Source of the DNA: Siphonodentalium dalli
Taxonomy: Eukaryota; Mollusca; Scaphopoda; Gadilida; Siphonodentaliidae
Direction: 5' to 3'
Assembly: GCA_032622095.1 (NCBI GenBank)
Contig: CP136063.1
Coordinates: forward strand, 12,627,814-12,691,813
Length of the DNA: 64,000 bases
The position numbers and the translations under genes are program-made. Shown piece by piece: positions 23,431 through 34,529 of the stretch. Position 1 is the first letter of the stretch. Every line of letters begins with the position of its first letter. The notes beneath the pieces are model-generated. The model searched no databases and was not told the DNA's origin. It saw only the letters and a list, made by a program, of their open reading frames with translations.

Positions 23431-24128
23431 TATCTTCCTCTTCAGCCACAAATCATGCAATGTCAGAGTTATATCGTCTTCCATTTCTGATTCATCTCTT
23501 ACATAACTTCTGGTCATGGACAGATCTGTCCTCAGCCATTTGTATATGTATGATGATTTGAATCATATATTCCTCTTCAGCCACAAATCATGCAATGTCA
23601 GAGTTATATCGTCTTCCATTTCTGATTCATCTCTTACATAACGTCTGGTCACGGACAGATCTGTCCCCAGCCATTTGTATATGTATGATGAGAATAAAAT
23701 ATTCCTCTCCAGCCACAAACAATACGTTGTCAGAGTTATATCGTCTTCCATTTCTGATTCATCTCTTACATAACGTCTGGTCACGGACAGATCTGTCCTC
23801 AGCCATTTGTATATGTATGATGAGAATCAAATATTCCTCTCCAGCCACAAACCATGCATCGTCAGAGTTATATCGTCTTCCATTTCTGATTCATCTCTTA
23901 CATAACTTCTGGTCACGGACAGATCTGTCCTCAGCCATTTGTATATGTATGATGAGAATCAAATATTCCTCTCCAGCCACAAACAATGCTTCATCAGAGT
24001 TATATCGTCTTCCATTTCTGATTCATCTCTTACATAACATCTGGTCACGGACAGATCTGTCCTCAGCCATTTGCATATGTATGATGAGAATCAAATATTC
24101 CTCCTTAGCCACAAACAATGTGTCATCA
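23431..24128 (+). repeat. 132-mer block D, 5 units
   Basis: Palindromes at 23518, 23653, 23785, 23917 and 24049. The first unit is 135 bp and carries the longer GATTTGAATCATAT variant. Confidence 0.9.
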
Positions 24129-24570
24129 AATACTTCTCTTCTGCTCCAGTTCCCTCATGTTTTATGCTAACGGTACTTGATATTTTCAAGTTTAGTGTTT
24201 TCTTTTGGTCACAATAATTTTTGTTTGCTTGGGATAGTTTTGCAATACACATGTACCAGTACAATTGTCATTTTGCTATGCTTTATGCAGACTTAATATC
24301 AGGTTTCATTTGAACAATACTTTTATATAGTGTTTATACAGTGAGTTTTAGATGTTCTTTCTACTTATAGTGCAATTGTTGATGCTGTTAAGTGTTTGAT
24401 TTGCAGTACCGTATAGTGTATATTTTTTGATATATCTGTGTTTGCCTATATATTGTATTATAATTTTTGTGCAATATATCTAGGTGCAATATCTTCTATA
24501 TGCTATCACTTTCATTTTTATTCCCAGACAGTGAACATTCATCTAAATGAGACAAACTTTTATCACAGTT
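24129..24570 (+). repeat. inter-block spacer 4
   Basis: A diverged spacer with TGTTGATGCTGTTAAGTG in place of the usual TGTTGACACTG stretch. This diverged type recurs at the end of spacer 5. Confidence 0.72.
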
Positions 24571-25638
24571 GTCTCTTCAGCCACAAACTATGCATCGTCA
24601 GAGTTATATCATCTATTACATAACTTCTGGTCACGGACAGATCTGTCCCCAGCCATTTGTATATGTATGATGAGAATCATATATTGCTCTTTAGCCACAA
24701 ACCATGCATCATCAGAGTTATATCGTCTTCCATTTCTGATTCATCTCTTACATAACATCTGGTCACGGACAGATCTGTCCTCAGCCATTTGTATATGTAT
24801 GATGAGAATCATATATTCCTCTTTAGCCACAAACCATGCATCGTCAGAGTTATATCGTCTTCCATTTCTGATTCATCTCTTACATAACGTCTGGTCATGG
24901 ACAGACCTGTCCTCAGCCATTTGTACATGTATGATGAGAATCAAATATTCCTCCTTAGCCACAAACCATGCATCGTCAGAGTTATATCGTCTTCCATTTC
25001 TGATTCATCTCTTACATAACTTCTGGTCACGGACAGATCTGTCCTCAGCCATTTGTATATGTATGATGAGAATCAAATATTCCTCTTCAGCCACAAATCA
25101 TGCAATGTCAGAGTTATATTGTCTTCCATTTCTGATTCATGTCTTACATAACTTCTGGTCACGGACAGATCTGTCCCCAGCCATTTGTATATGTATGATG
25201 AGAATCAAATATTCCTCTCCAGCCACAAACAATACGTCGTCAGAGTTATATCGTCTTCCATTTCTGATTCATCTCTTACATAACGTCTGGTCACGGACAG
25301 ATCTGTCCCCAGCCATTTGTATATGTATGATGAGAATCAAATATTCCTCTTCAGCCACAAATCATGCAATGTCAGAGTTATATCGTCTTCCATTTCTGAT
25401 TCATCTCTTACATAACTTCTGGTCACGAACAGATCTGTCCTCAGCCATTTGTATATGTATGATGAGAATCAAATATTCCTCTTCAGCCACAAATCATGCA
25501 ATGTCAGAGTTATATCGTCTTCCATTTCTGATTCATCTCTTACATAACTTCTGGTCACGGACAGATCTGTCCCCAGCCATTTGTATATGTATGATGAGAA
25601 TCAAATATTCCTCCTTAGCCACAAACAATGCTTCATCA
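24571..25638 (+). repeat. 132-mer block E, 8 units
   Basis: Palindromes at 24635, 24767, 24899 (one-base variant), 25031, 25163, 25295, 25427 (one-base variant) and 25559, almost all at exactly 132 bp. One reading frame stays open across the whole block because 132 is a multiple of three. Confidence 0.9.
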
Positions 25639-26115
25639 AATACTTCTCTTCTGCTCCAGTTCCCTCATGTTTTATGCCAACGTTACTTGATATTTTCTTA
25701 CTATCAAGTTCCATTTGAACAATACTTTTATACTTTTATAGTTGTTATACAGTGAGTTATGGAATTTTTTTCTCCTTATAGTGCAATTGTTGACACTGTT
25801 AATTGTTTAATTTGCAGTATAGTGTGTCTTTTGTAACATCTCTGTATGCCTGTACAAGGTATTACAAATTTTGTGCAATATTTTAAGGTGCAATACATGT
25901 ATCTTCTACCGGGTGCAATTGTTGATGCTGTTAAGTGTTTGATTTGCAGTACTGTATAGTGTATATTTTGTGATATATCTGTGTTTGCCTGAAGATTGTT
26001 TTACAATTTTTGTGCAATATATCTAGGTGCAATAGCTTCTATATGCTATCACTTTCATTTTTATTCCCAGCCAGTGAACATTCATTCAAAATGAGACAAA
26101 CTTTTCTCACAATTG
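25639..26115 (+). repeat. inter-block spacer 5, composite
   Basis: Starts like spacers 1-3, then switches near 25915 to the spacer-4 type (TGTTGATGCTGTTAAGTG). It looks like a recombinant of the two spacer classes. Confidence 0.72.
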
Positions 26116-27320
26116 TCTCTTCAGCCACAAACCATGCGTCGTCAGATATATATTGTTATATATTTCTTATTCATCTCTTACATAACTTCTGGTCACGGAC
26201 AGATCTGTCCTCAGCCATTTGTATTTGTATGATGAGAATCAAATATTCCTCTTCAGCCACAAATCATGCAATGTCAGAGTTATATATATCGTCTTCCATT
26301 TCTGATTTATCTCTTACATAACATCTGGTCACGGACAGATCTGTCCCCAGCCATTTGTATATGTATGATGAGAATCAAATATTCCTCCTTAGCCACAAAC
26401 CATGCATCGTCAGAGTTATATCGTTTTCCATTTCTGATTCATCTCTTACATAACTTCTGGTCACGGACAGATCTGTCCCCAGCCATTTGTATTTGTATGA
26501 TGAGAATCAAATATTCCTCTCCAGCCACAAACAATGCGTCGTCAGAGTTATATCGTCTTCCATTTCTGATTCATCTCTTACATAACTTCTGGTCACGGAC
26601 AGATCTGTCCCCAGCCATTTGTACATGTATGATGAGAATCATATATTCCTCTTTAGTCACAAACAATGCATCGTCAGTGTTATATCGTCTTCCATTTCTG
26701 ATTTATCTCTTACATAACGTCTGGTCACGAACAGATCTGTCCTCAGCCATTTGTATATGTATGATGAGAATCAAATATTCCTCTTCAGCCACAAATCATG
26801 CAATGTCAGAGTTACAAAATGTATATCGTCTTCCATTTCTGATTCATCTTTTACATAACGTCTGGTCGCGGACAGATCTGTCCTCAGCCATTTGTATATG
26901 TATGATGAGAATCAAATATTCCTCTTCAGCCACAAATCATGCAATGTCAGAGTTACAAAATGTATATCGTCTTCCATTTCTGATTCATCTCTTACATAAC
27001 TTGTGGTCACGGACAGATCTGTCCCCAGCCATTTGTATTTGTATGATGAGAATCAAATATTCCTCTTCAGCCACAAATCATGCAATGTCAGAGTTATATA
27101 TCGTCTTCCATTTCTGATTCATCTCTTACATAACTTCTGGTCACGGACAGATCTGTCCCCAGCCATTTGTATATGTATGATGAGAATCAAATATTCCTCT
27201 TCAGCCACAAATCATGCAATGTCAGAGTTATATATCGTCTTCTATTTCTGATTCATCTCTTACATAACTTCTGGTTATGGACAGATCTGTCCTCAGCCAT
27301 TTGTATTTGTATGATTTGAA
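26116..27320 (+). repeat. 132-mer block F, 9 units, length variants
   Basis: Palindromes at 26197, 26333, 26465, 26597, 26729, 26870, 27011, 27145 and 27279. The 26870 and 27011 units are 141 bp because of an extra CAAAATGTA-like segment; the next two are 134 bp from an extra TA. Neighbouring units share the same variant, indicating local amplification. The array then breaks off into unique sequence. Confidence 0.9.
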
Positions 27321-27689
27321 ACGAACCATAGTATGCCAACTATGTTACTGTAATTACTCGGACATATGTGTACATATATCTCTGTATGCCTGAATGTTTT
27401 TATAAGTATATTGTACAGGAGTACATGTAGTTGTTGTCTAGTGTCTCTAGTACTTTGTGACTGCAATTTTTTTGTATATATTTACAATGTTTGTGCAATA
27501 TTTATTTGTGCAATATTTCTATATGCAATATTCCTAGGTACAATATTTCTATGTGCAATATCCTATTTTATAAGCGTTTGCTTATTTCATTCCTACCCAG
27601 CCAGTGCACATTCCTTCAAAATTGTCTTCTCACAGTTACATGTACATGTATGTGTACATAAGCCTGATTTCATATATATTTATGGAAAG

Positions 27690-29060
27690 ATTTATGCACA
27701 CATTTTGGTCACTGGCAGCTCAGCCAACAACCATCTGTGTATGTAATATACCATGATGATTAGCCGTTTTCATGGAACACTACATGTATGTCACTATGCC
27801 TTCTCAGTAAGTGATCTTCAAAGTTTTAGTCATGCCTTTTGGTCACTGGCAGCTCAGCCAACAGCCATCTGTGTATGTAACAGATCATGGTATTTAGCAT
27901 TACTTTGCCCAACTCTGCGTTTATTGTTTGTCTGATTAATGATGTATATTGAGGGAAAGTTTAGAGCATGCATTTTGGTCACTTGGAGCTCAGCCAACAA
28001 CCATTTTTTAAGCAATGGATTGTGCAATATCCTTTTTTTAACCCGACCCTACATGCATGTTTAAGTATATGTACATATATATATATACAGGTAACTCTTT
28101 TCAGTATGCATTTTGTCAGTTACAGCTTCTCACTTCTAAGCCAAAATACATTTTTTAGTTTAGCCTTTCGTCACAAAACACTTTTTCTCACTACTTGTCA
28201 GTAAGTTATTTTGAAAGATTTATGCGTACATTTTGGTCACTGGCAGCTCAGCCAACAGCCATCTGTGTATGTAATATATCATGATGCTTAGCCTTTCTTT
28301 ACGGAACCCTACATGTACGTGCATTTCACTACACCTTGTGAGCAAGTCATCTAGAATGTTTTAGTCATGCAATTTGGTCACTGGCAGCTCAGCCAACAGC
28401 CATCTGTGTATGTAACAGATCATGGATTTTAGCCTCTATTCACAAAACGCTATATGTATTTCACTACTCCTTGTCAGTTAGTAATCTTCAAAGATTTATG
28501 CATACATTTTGGTCACTGGCAGCTCAGCCAACAGCCATCTGTGTATGTAACAGATCATGGATTTTAGCCTCTATTCACAAACACTACATGAATCTCCTTA
28601 CGCCCTTGTCAGTATGTCAACTTGATGGAAAGTATTAAAAATGCCTTGTTTGCTTTAACACCCCTAAATTACTATTTCTTCGGCTTTGGCGGTGAAACAT
28701 ATGTTATTTGAGTTGCAAGCATTTGCCATGGCCCAGTTTGCGTCAGCAAATCGCTTTGGCATTGCTGATTGCAGTAGCCAATTATGAGGGCTGTATGAAG
28801 GGGAGTAGTGGAGAACACCAGTTTGAGCCATATACGGAATTTGAGGTGTAGGAAATATGTAATTTTTTAGGAAATATGTAATTTTTAGAAATAAAAATCT
28901 CTCAGCTTGCTTTGAAGGGTGGGTTCCTTGATTCAAATAAAATATTGTTCACCTCCATCCTGAAAAAATAGTAATTTTGGGCTGTTAAATCGAACAGGGC
29001 ATCTTTAAGCATGAGTTTTGGTCACTGGCAACTCAGCCAATAGCCATATCATTCTGTGTA
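27690..29060 (+). repeat. decayed relatives of the 132 bp repeat
   Basis: GGTCACTGGCAGCTCAGCCAAC-like segments followed by CATCTGTGTATGTAA occur near 27706, 27838, 27974, 28232, 28375, 28508 and 29018. The first spacings are about 132-143 bp or near-multiples. The segment aligns with the GGTCACGGACAGATCTGTCC...CAGCCATTTGTATATG part of the 132-mer but has lost the palindrome. This is probably an older, diverged array edge. Confidence 0.65.
28721..28797 (-). repeat. dispersed repeat, - copy
   Basis: Inverse-orientation relative of the segment at 3472-3550 (TAGCCAATTATGAGGGCTG here, its complement there). It sits within the decayed repeat zone. Confidence 0.5.
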
Positions 29061-29319
29061 TGCATGCATAGAACCATGAAGTTTGATTTGATTGCTTTGG
29101 CAAACTCTCTTACACCTCTTCATAATGATGTGTTATTGATAGTCCAAGTTTCCTTTGATTTAAAAACTGATTTTTTTTTTATTTGACTCAGCTTTATCTT
29201 ACAAATCAGTACAAAAAACTATATTTATCAGAATTCGCACACCTTATCGTCATAATGACGTATTATGTATTATCTAACTTTTAATAGTTTTATGTTCACA
29301 TTTTCTATACTAAATGGTG

Positions 29320-32300
29320 TAGTGTGGTCGTCAGAGGGTTCGACCCGGAAGAAATTGGTATAGAAGCGGTTTTGGTGTCATTCGACGCGGGAGAATCTCG
29401 TGTATAACATATCCAAAATCCGCTAAAATCCGCTTTGGGCAAAATTCAGGATCCAACATGGCGTCCAACATGGCTGCCGTTAGTCAAAAGATACTCTGAC
29501 TGAGATTAATTCGATAACAGTGAGAAGAAATGTTGTCATATGTATACAAATGTATACATTTTTGCAAAGGTAAAATGTTGTGCCACCTGTTTATGGCAAA
29601 AAAGGAACCCATCGTCCCAGATGGCCGCCAAAATGGCGGCCTAAACTAGAACATTTGAAGTTTTTGCCTAATATCTTAAAGATCAATTCCTGTTGTTTGA
29701 TAATGGTTCAGACTGGCGACATTGATTAGTCATATTCATGTTGATTCATCATTGGAGCAATGAAAGATACCATAAATGGGGTCCCAGACTCATCTACACC
29801 CTCAAACATTCTATTTTACAGAACGCGGTATAAAATTCCACAAAACTCTCCATTGTGATTACAGTCATATATCAACAAGAAATGGACAGAACTGTACAAT
29901 GTAAGTTGGGCATACCAATATCTATAAATACTCCAATTCAATGAAACCCAAATTGTCGCTTTGTCTCAAAATGGCGGTCAAAATATGGAAAATGGCGGTG
30001 TCATTCACAGTGTCATTCAATCCATTATAAGTAGTGGTTGGATGAATAAAATTGACTAAATAAATACGAATGCATACCTCTTTATGATGCCATTATGCTA
30101 ACTCTATGTAAAAACTTAAAAATCAGTACCAAAAATGGCTGCCAAAATGGCCACCCGATGTGAAAAATACTATTTTCTATCACTTCTGTTTATCACTTGT
30201 TGCTCTCTGAACTGGGAAACAGTGGGTATATTCTTTCAATGATCGTGTCAACTGATCATTACGGCAATGACATTTCTAATAGATAGTTTTATCTGGTCCT
30301 TCACTAATAAGTTATAACGAATGTGGTATGAAATTTAACCAAAATCGACTTTGGGGTTCTGGTCACATTTGATATTTAGGGATGAACAGATCTTGTCTAC
30401 AAAATAATTGATCAAATAGACCAAATAGACAAAAAGAAACAATAAATTTTATCTAATATGGTTCCAAAACGAAAATGGTAGACTCTGTCCAGCTTATCAC
30501 ATAATGGAAGTTGTGAGTGGTGGATGCAGTTGATAGTTGGCTCATATACATGTATGTGGCTCATATACATCAAAACTATTTATTTTCAATCTTTTGGTGG
30601 CTTCCCGTGGGTTGACAAAATCTCGACTCATCAGTGCTATAATGTCGTATATCCATTTTGGCGGGAAATGCGTATTTGATACCATTCGAATCGTGAGAAA
30701 AATCCAATCCGATGGGCAAAACTGTCCTTGCATTGGATGACAAATATTCGCACAAACCAGTGAAGCAAATGTCGTATCTCCAGCGATCTTTACAATTATT
30801 CGTGCTATGAGGTCGTATGTCCAACAGCAGCCAATCGGACGCTTCAGGTTGTCCACGTGACTTCTGTTTTGTGTTTGTGAATTCTAAAATGTGTGCTATA
30901 TGGCAGTATCTCCATGTTAGTCACGTGATCATTTGGTGATTTAAATTTTGTGATTGTTCCACACATTTCTGTATGATGATGCACATGGGTGAATTTTCAT
31001 AGTGTAGAATAGGCACTTTTTAGTTCATAGACACATGCAACCATATTTAGCTTAATCTGCATGTATTAGCACAACTTCATTATAGCACGGAAACGAATCG
31101 TCGCTGGTATGTCATATCTCCAAACAAGCTATTGCTCTTTAAAAGAAAACGAGGGAATAAACAGAAAATAATATGTGGTTCAATGAACAGCTAATGTCAG
31201 TTTTCATTGGGATAAATACAACAATACGTCATGCTTTGTCAACATTAGGAGAAATTTTGTCTAAAAACTTCAACCTTCATTTTCTCGGAAAGTTGAAAAT
31301 GTGGGTTACATTATAGCACTGATGCGACGAAATATTAACTATTCGGGCTCGGCCATCATTTTCAAGTTTCAAGCTGGAACTAAATGTAGCCCATGGATTC
31401 CCCATTCGACATGTAAGAAAACTAGTTTTACTCTGATCTCTTCCCAGATATCAACTCTCCGGTAAATGGTGATCTCTTATGTTCTAGAAAATACGTGTGC
31501 CAAATACATATATGTATGAAGAAACTACCCCCATACATTGTTTACGCATCGACTCCGTAAGTATGTGGAGGTTTTCTTGGACAAGCGGGATTTTCAAACC
31601 TCGAAACCGTCGGTACAAACAATAAAAGTTAATAGGAAATGACGTTGGATGTAGGCCTAGAGTACGTCGTCCGCATGAAATAGTTTTCGTGTCATTAATT
31701 TGCACATATCTCGTGCTCCGATGAGCATGGATGAACGCCTTATGTGGCAGTTTGATTGTCTAACATCCGGAAAATAACATGTTCATTGTTCACATTTCTT
31801 AGACAAACATGTTGTTAATCACCATGTTCATGTGGCATTTCTATCCAATGACAACCTTGAAATGCCAGTTAATCAAGCTAAATGGTTGATACCTTTACGC
31901 CTACGGGTCAGATCCAGCCGTGACGCACATTGTGTTTACATACCATTGATGAAATTCACTAAATGTGTAGAAGATATAGGTGCGTCTATATATGTACTAG
32001 AATGTTTCTATCCACATGTATATACCCACAATCGCATGACACGGAATTGTCACATAAAGTGTGAAGGCTATACAAATGTACGTGCGAATTTTCATTTTTC
32101 CTCTTGATATTGAAGAAAATAATTTTACTTTGAAACTCCCCAGCTCCGATAACCAACTTGCCCACCAATTAAATAAACCCCAGATTATTCGCTTTTCCCT
32201 CCTGTCCTTTTCACTTTCGCCAGCACTGGAAAACCTATTATAGCCTGAGGCTTCCGGACTAACACCGATGCCCAAATATTTGATGTTCCGAATAGTCGTT

Positions 32301-33594
32301 ATAAGTAGAAATGTTGACACTGTGTTTTCAAATAATCCAGATTCGTAGAAATTTAATTTCTTTTTAATTAATTTCCAGATAGTCCCTCGTAATAAGTGGA
32401 CATCGTGTGGATCCTGCAGTAGATACTGCTTAGTTTGAACATTTCGGGCTGAACTGATTGCGGTAGTAGATTATTGGCAACATGTTTAATAGGTCTGTCA
32501 TCGTTAGCTCACAACCGAAGTGTTGTTTCGGCTTTCCTCTGAGCAGAATTTAAATTTCGACAATTTTCGGTGGCCATTTTGGTAGCCATCTTAGCATTTT
32601 GAATCGTGATTGGCTACTCATAACCACAACAAACATTGATTTCAATCAATGATGTGTATTGGTGCCGAATTGGCGTTTTGTCGAATGGGTTTTCGTGAAT
32701 AACTACATATTTGCCATTTTCATTATTATTGGCGACCATGTTGGACGCCATCTTGAATTCTGTATTTTCCCAAAAGCGGATTTTAGCGGATTTTGGATAT
32801 GTTATACACGAGATTCTCCCGAGTCGAATGACAACAATACCGTTTCTTTACCAATTTCTTCTGGGTCTAACCCTCTGACGACCATTCTAAATATATGCCA
32901 TTTTCCATATTTTGACCGCCATTTTGGCAGCCATTTTAAGACAAAGCGCCAATTTGGGTTTCATTGAATTGGAGTAATTATAGATAATGGTATGCCCAAC
33001 TTACATTGTACAGTTCTGTCCATTTCTTGTTGATATACGACTGTAATCCCAATGGCGATTTTTGTGGAATTTTATACCGCGTTCTGTAAAATTAAATTTT
33101 TGAGGGTGTATATGAAACTGGGACCCCATTTATGGTATCTTTCATTGCGCCGATAATGAATTAACATGAATATGACTAATCAATGTCGCCAGTCTGAACC
33201 ATTATCAAACAACAGGAATTGATCTTTAAGATATTAGGCAAAAATTTCAAATTTTCGAGTTTAGGCCACCATTTTGGCAGCCATCTGTGGCGAGGGGTTC
33301 CATTTTTTCTATAGATATGTGGCATAATACTTTACCTTCGCAAAAATGTATACATTTGTATTAATGTGGCAACATTTGTTCTCATTATGTCGAATTAATC
33401 TCAGTCAGAATCTCTTTTGACTAAAGGCGGCCATGTTGGACGCCATCTTAGATCCTGGATTTTGCCCAAAGCGGATTTTAGCGGATTTTGGATATGTTGT
33501 AGCAGAGATTCTCCCGCGTTGAATGACACCGAGATCGCTTGTATACCAATTTCTTCTGGGTTGACCCCTTTTTTTGCGTACCACGACCACACTA
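29320..33594. mobile_element. long-inverted-repeat element, TAGTGTGGTCG ends
   Basis: TAGTGTGGTCG (29320) pairs with CGACCACACTA (33594), and inverted similarity continues for about 650 bp: 29320-29990 against roughly 32880-33594, with moderate divergence. The TAGTG terminus fits the hAT consensus, but the flanking 8 bp do not match. A second partial copy of the terminal segment lies at about 32728-32885, inside the right arm. No transposase ORF is present in the interior (about 30000-32720), so it is non-autonomous or a fold-back type. Confidence 0.65.
30000..32727. other. interior of long-inverted-repeat element, no gene
   Basis: No supported CDS. TGTCGTAT or TGTCATAT followed by ATCCA or CTCCA recurs near 30642, 30770, 30810 and 31110. 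ATGGCSGCC-like motifs occur at the edges. It may be captured genomic DNA or the core of an unknown family. Confidence 0.4.
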
Positions 33595-33808
33595 GTGAGG
33601 CAGTGTATTCTCTTATATATTTGAGTCTTCAATAGGGAGTATCATATCTTTAAGAGAATATATTTGCTCAACAATAGTTACCTTGAACTTGGAAGCCAGT
33701 GCATTCTCTTGTATGTGAGGATCTCTGTGTGGAACTCACATATATAGGAATGCACTGGCACAGGATCTATAATGCTGCATCAGCGCAGCTGATCCATGAA
33801 AGGATTAA
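33595..33808. mobile_element. partial TTAA-type element with hairpin interior
   Basis: Contains CAGTGCATTCTCTTGTATGTGAG and its near-complement ending AATGCACTGG, and a right end GAAAGGATTAA (TTAA 33805-33808), all typical of the family at 42237-42500. The left end is missing at the boundary with the long-inverted-repeat element. Confidence 0.5.
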
Positions 33809-34158
33809 TCATTGATGCTAGGCAATATCTATATACGCACAACGACATACAGTAGTTCTAATAAGATACTACATTTTAGATAATAAGGTAAACTTGTTAT
33901 CACCACTTTGTTTTTTTTTTTCGATAGGTATTCAAGTCTTGATACCTTTTCTGGGCCACATATGTCATCTTGACAGACTCTATATACAGCCCAGAGAAGG
34001 TGACTGAACTTGAATATTGATCTCAGAAACACCTATATTCATTGTTTGGAAATGTTAAAATAATAAGTACAACAAGCAACCTACATATACTTGAAATTGA
34101 AAAATTGACAACTCAAGTCACAATTCAGAACAAATATAACTTTCTCTATGGAACATAG

Positions 34159-34295
34159 AGAGTAATCAATTAGTTCCTAGAATTACGTTAAATAATTCGC
34201 TAAAGGTGAGAGATGTCGGTAAGAGACGACTTGCCAAAAGACTCTCACCTCGGGTGAATTATTTAATGTAATTCTCTGAACTAATTGATTACTCT
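34159..34295. mobile_element. palindromic mini-element
   Basis: AGAGTAATCAATTAGTT at the left and its complement at the right, with pairing across arms of about 50 bp and a loop of about 30 bp. Non-coding foldback or MITE. Confidence 0.62.
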
Positions 34296-34297
34296 AT

Positions 34298-34529
34298 TTA
34301 TTACACTTCTGCATCAATTTGGTTTGCCAAATATGATTAAAACACACATGCTTAATGTATGAAAGTCGTGATGTGGAGAAAGATTAACTACTGAAATCTC
34401 AGTCAAGTGATATAATGTAATGACGTACTAGTAATGACATGATGACATAATTCACTAGTGACATCAGGTGACAATACCATTTTTAATTAACGGCGTTTTC
34501 AATGTAAATCGCGAATAGGAGTGTAATAA
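34298..34529. mobile_element. small element with TTATTACAC ends
   Basis: TTATTACACTT at 34298-34308 and the near-complement AGTGTAATAA ending 34529. The end motif matches the element at 43918-44170. The inverted repeats are short, so the call is tentative. Confidence 0.35.

Larger units (their letters stand above)
19204..27320 (+). repeat. higher-order array of a 132 bp repeat
   Basis: Starts about 40 bp after the Helitron stop codon. The basic unit is 132 bp, measured from the spacing of its palindrome (for example 21105, 21237, 21369, 21501, 21633). I counted 41 units by their GGACAGATCTGTCC palindrome or one-base variants. They form an isolated first unit and six tandem blocks of 4, 8, 6, 5, 8 and 9 units, separated by related spacers of about 360-480 bp. 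All are in the same orientation. In bivalves, non-autonomous Helitron-like elements are known to carry tandem core repeats, so this array may be the core-repeat region of the Helitron encoded upstream. That link is inference from adjacency. Confidence 0.93.

Noticed and set aside
24547-25755. 402-codon ORF and similar long ORFs in the 132 bp array
   Set aside because: They are the repeat read through in a frame without stops; period 132 is a multiple of three. No protein-like domain and no start context, so not annotated as CDS.
19204-27320. CRISPR-like regular repeat structure
   Set aside because: Units are contiguous 132-mers without unique spacers, the larger spacers are related to one another, and the genome is eukaryotic.
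31832-32107. 91-codon ORF inside the long-inverted-repeat element
   Set aside because: No transposase or other domain features; expected length by chance in 2.7 kb.
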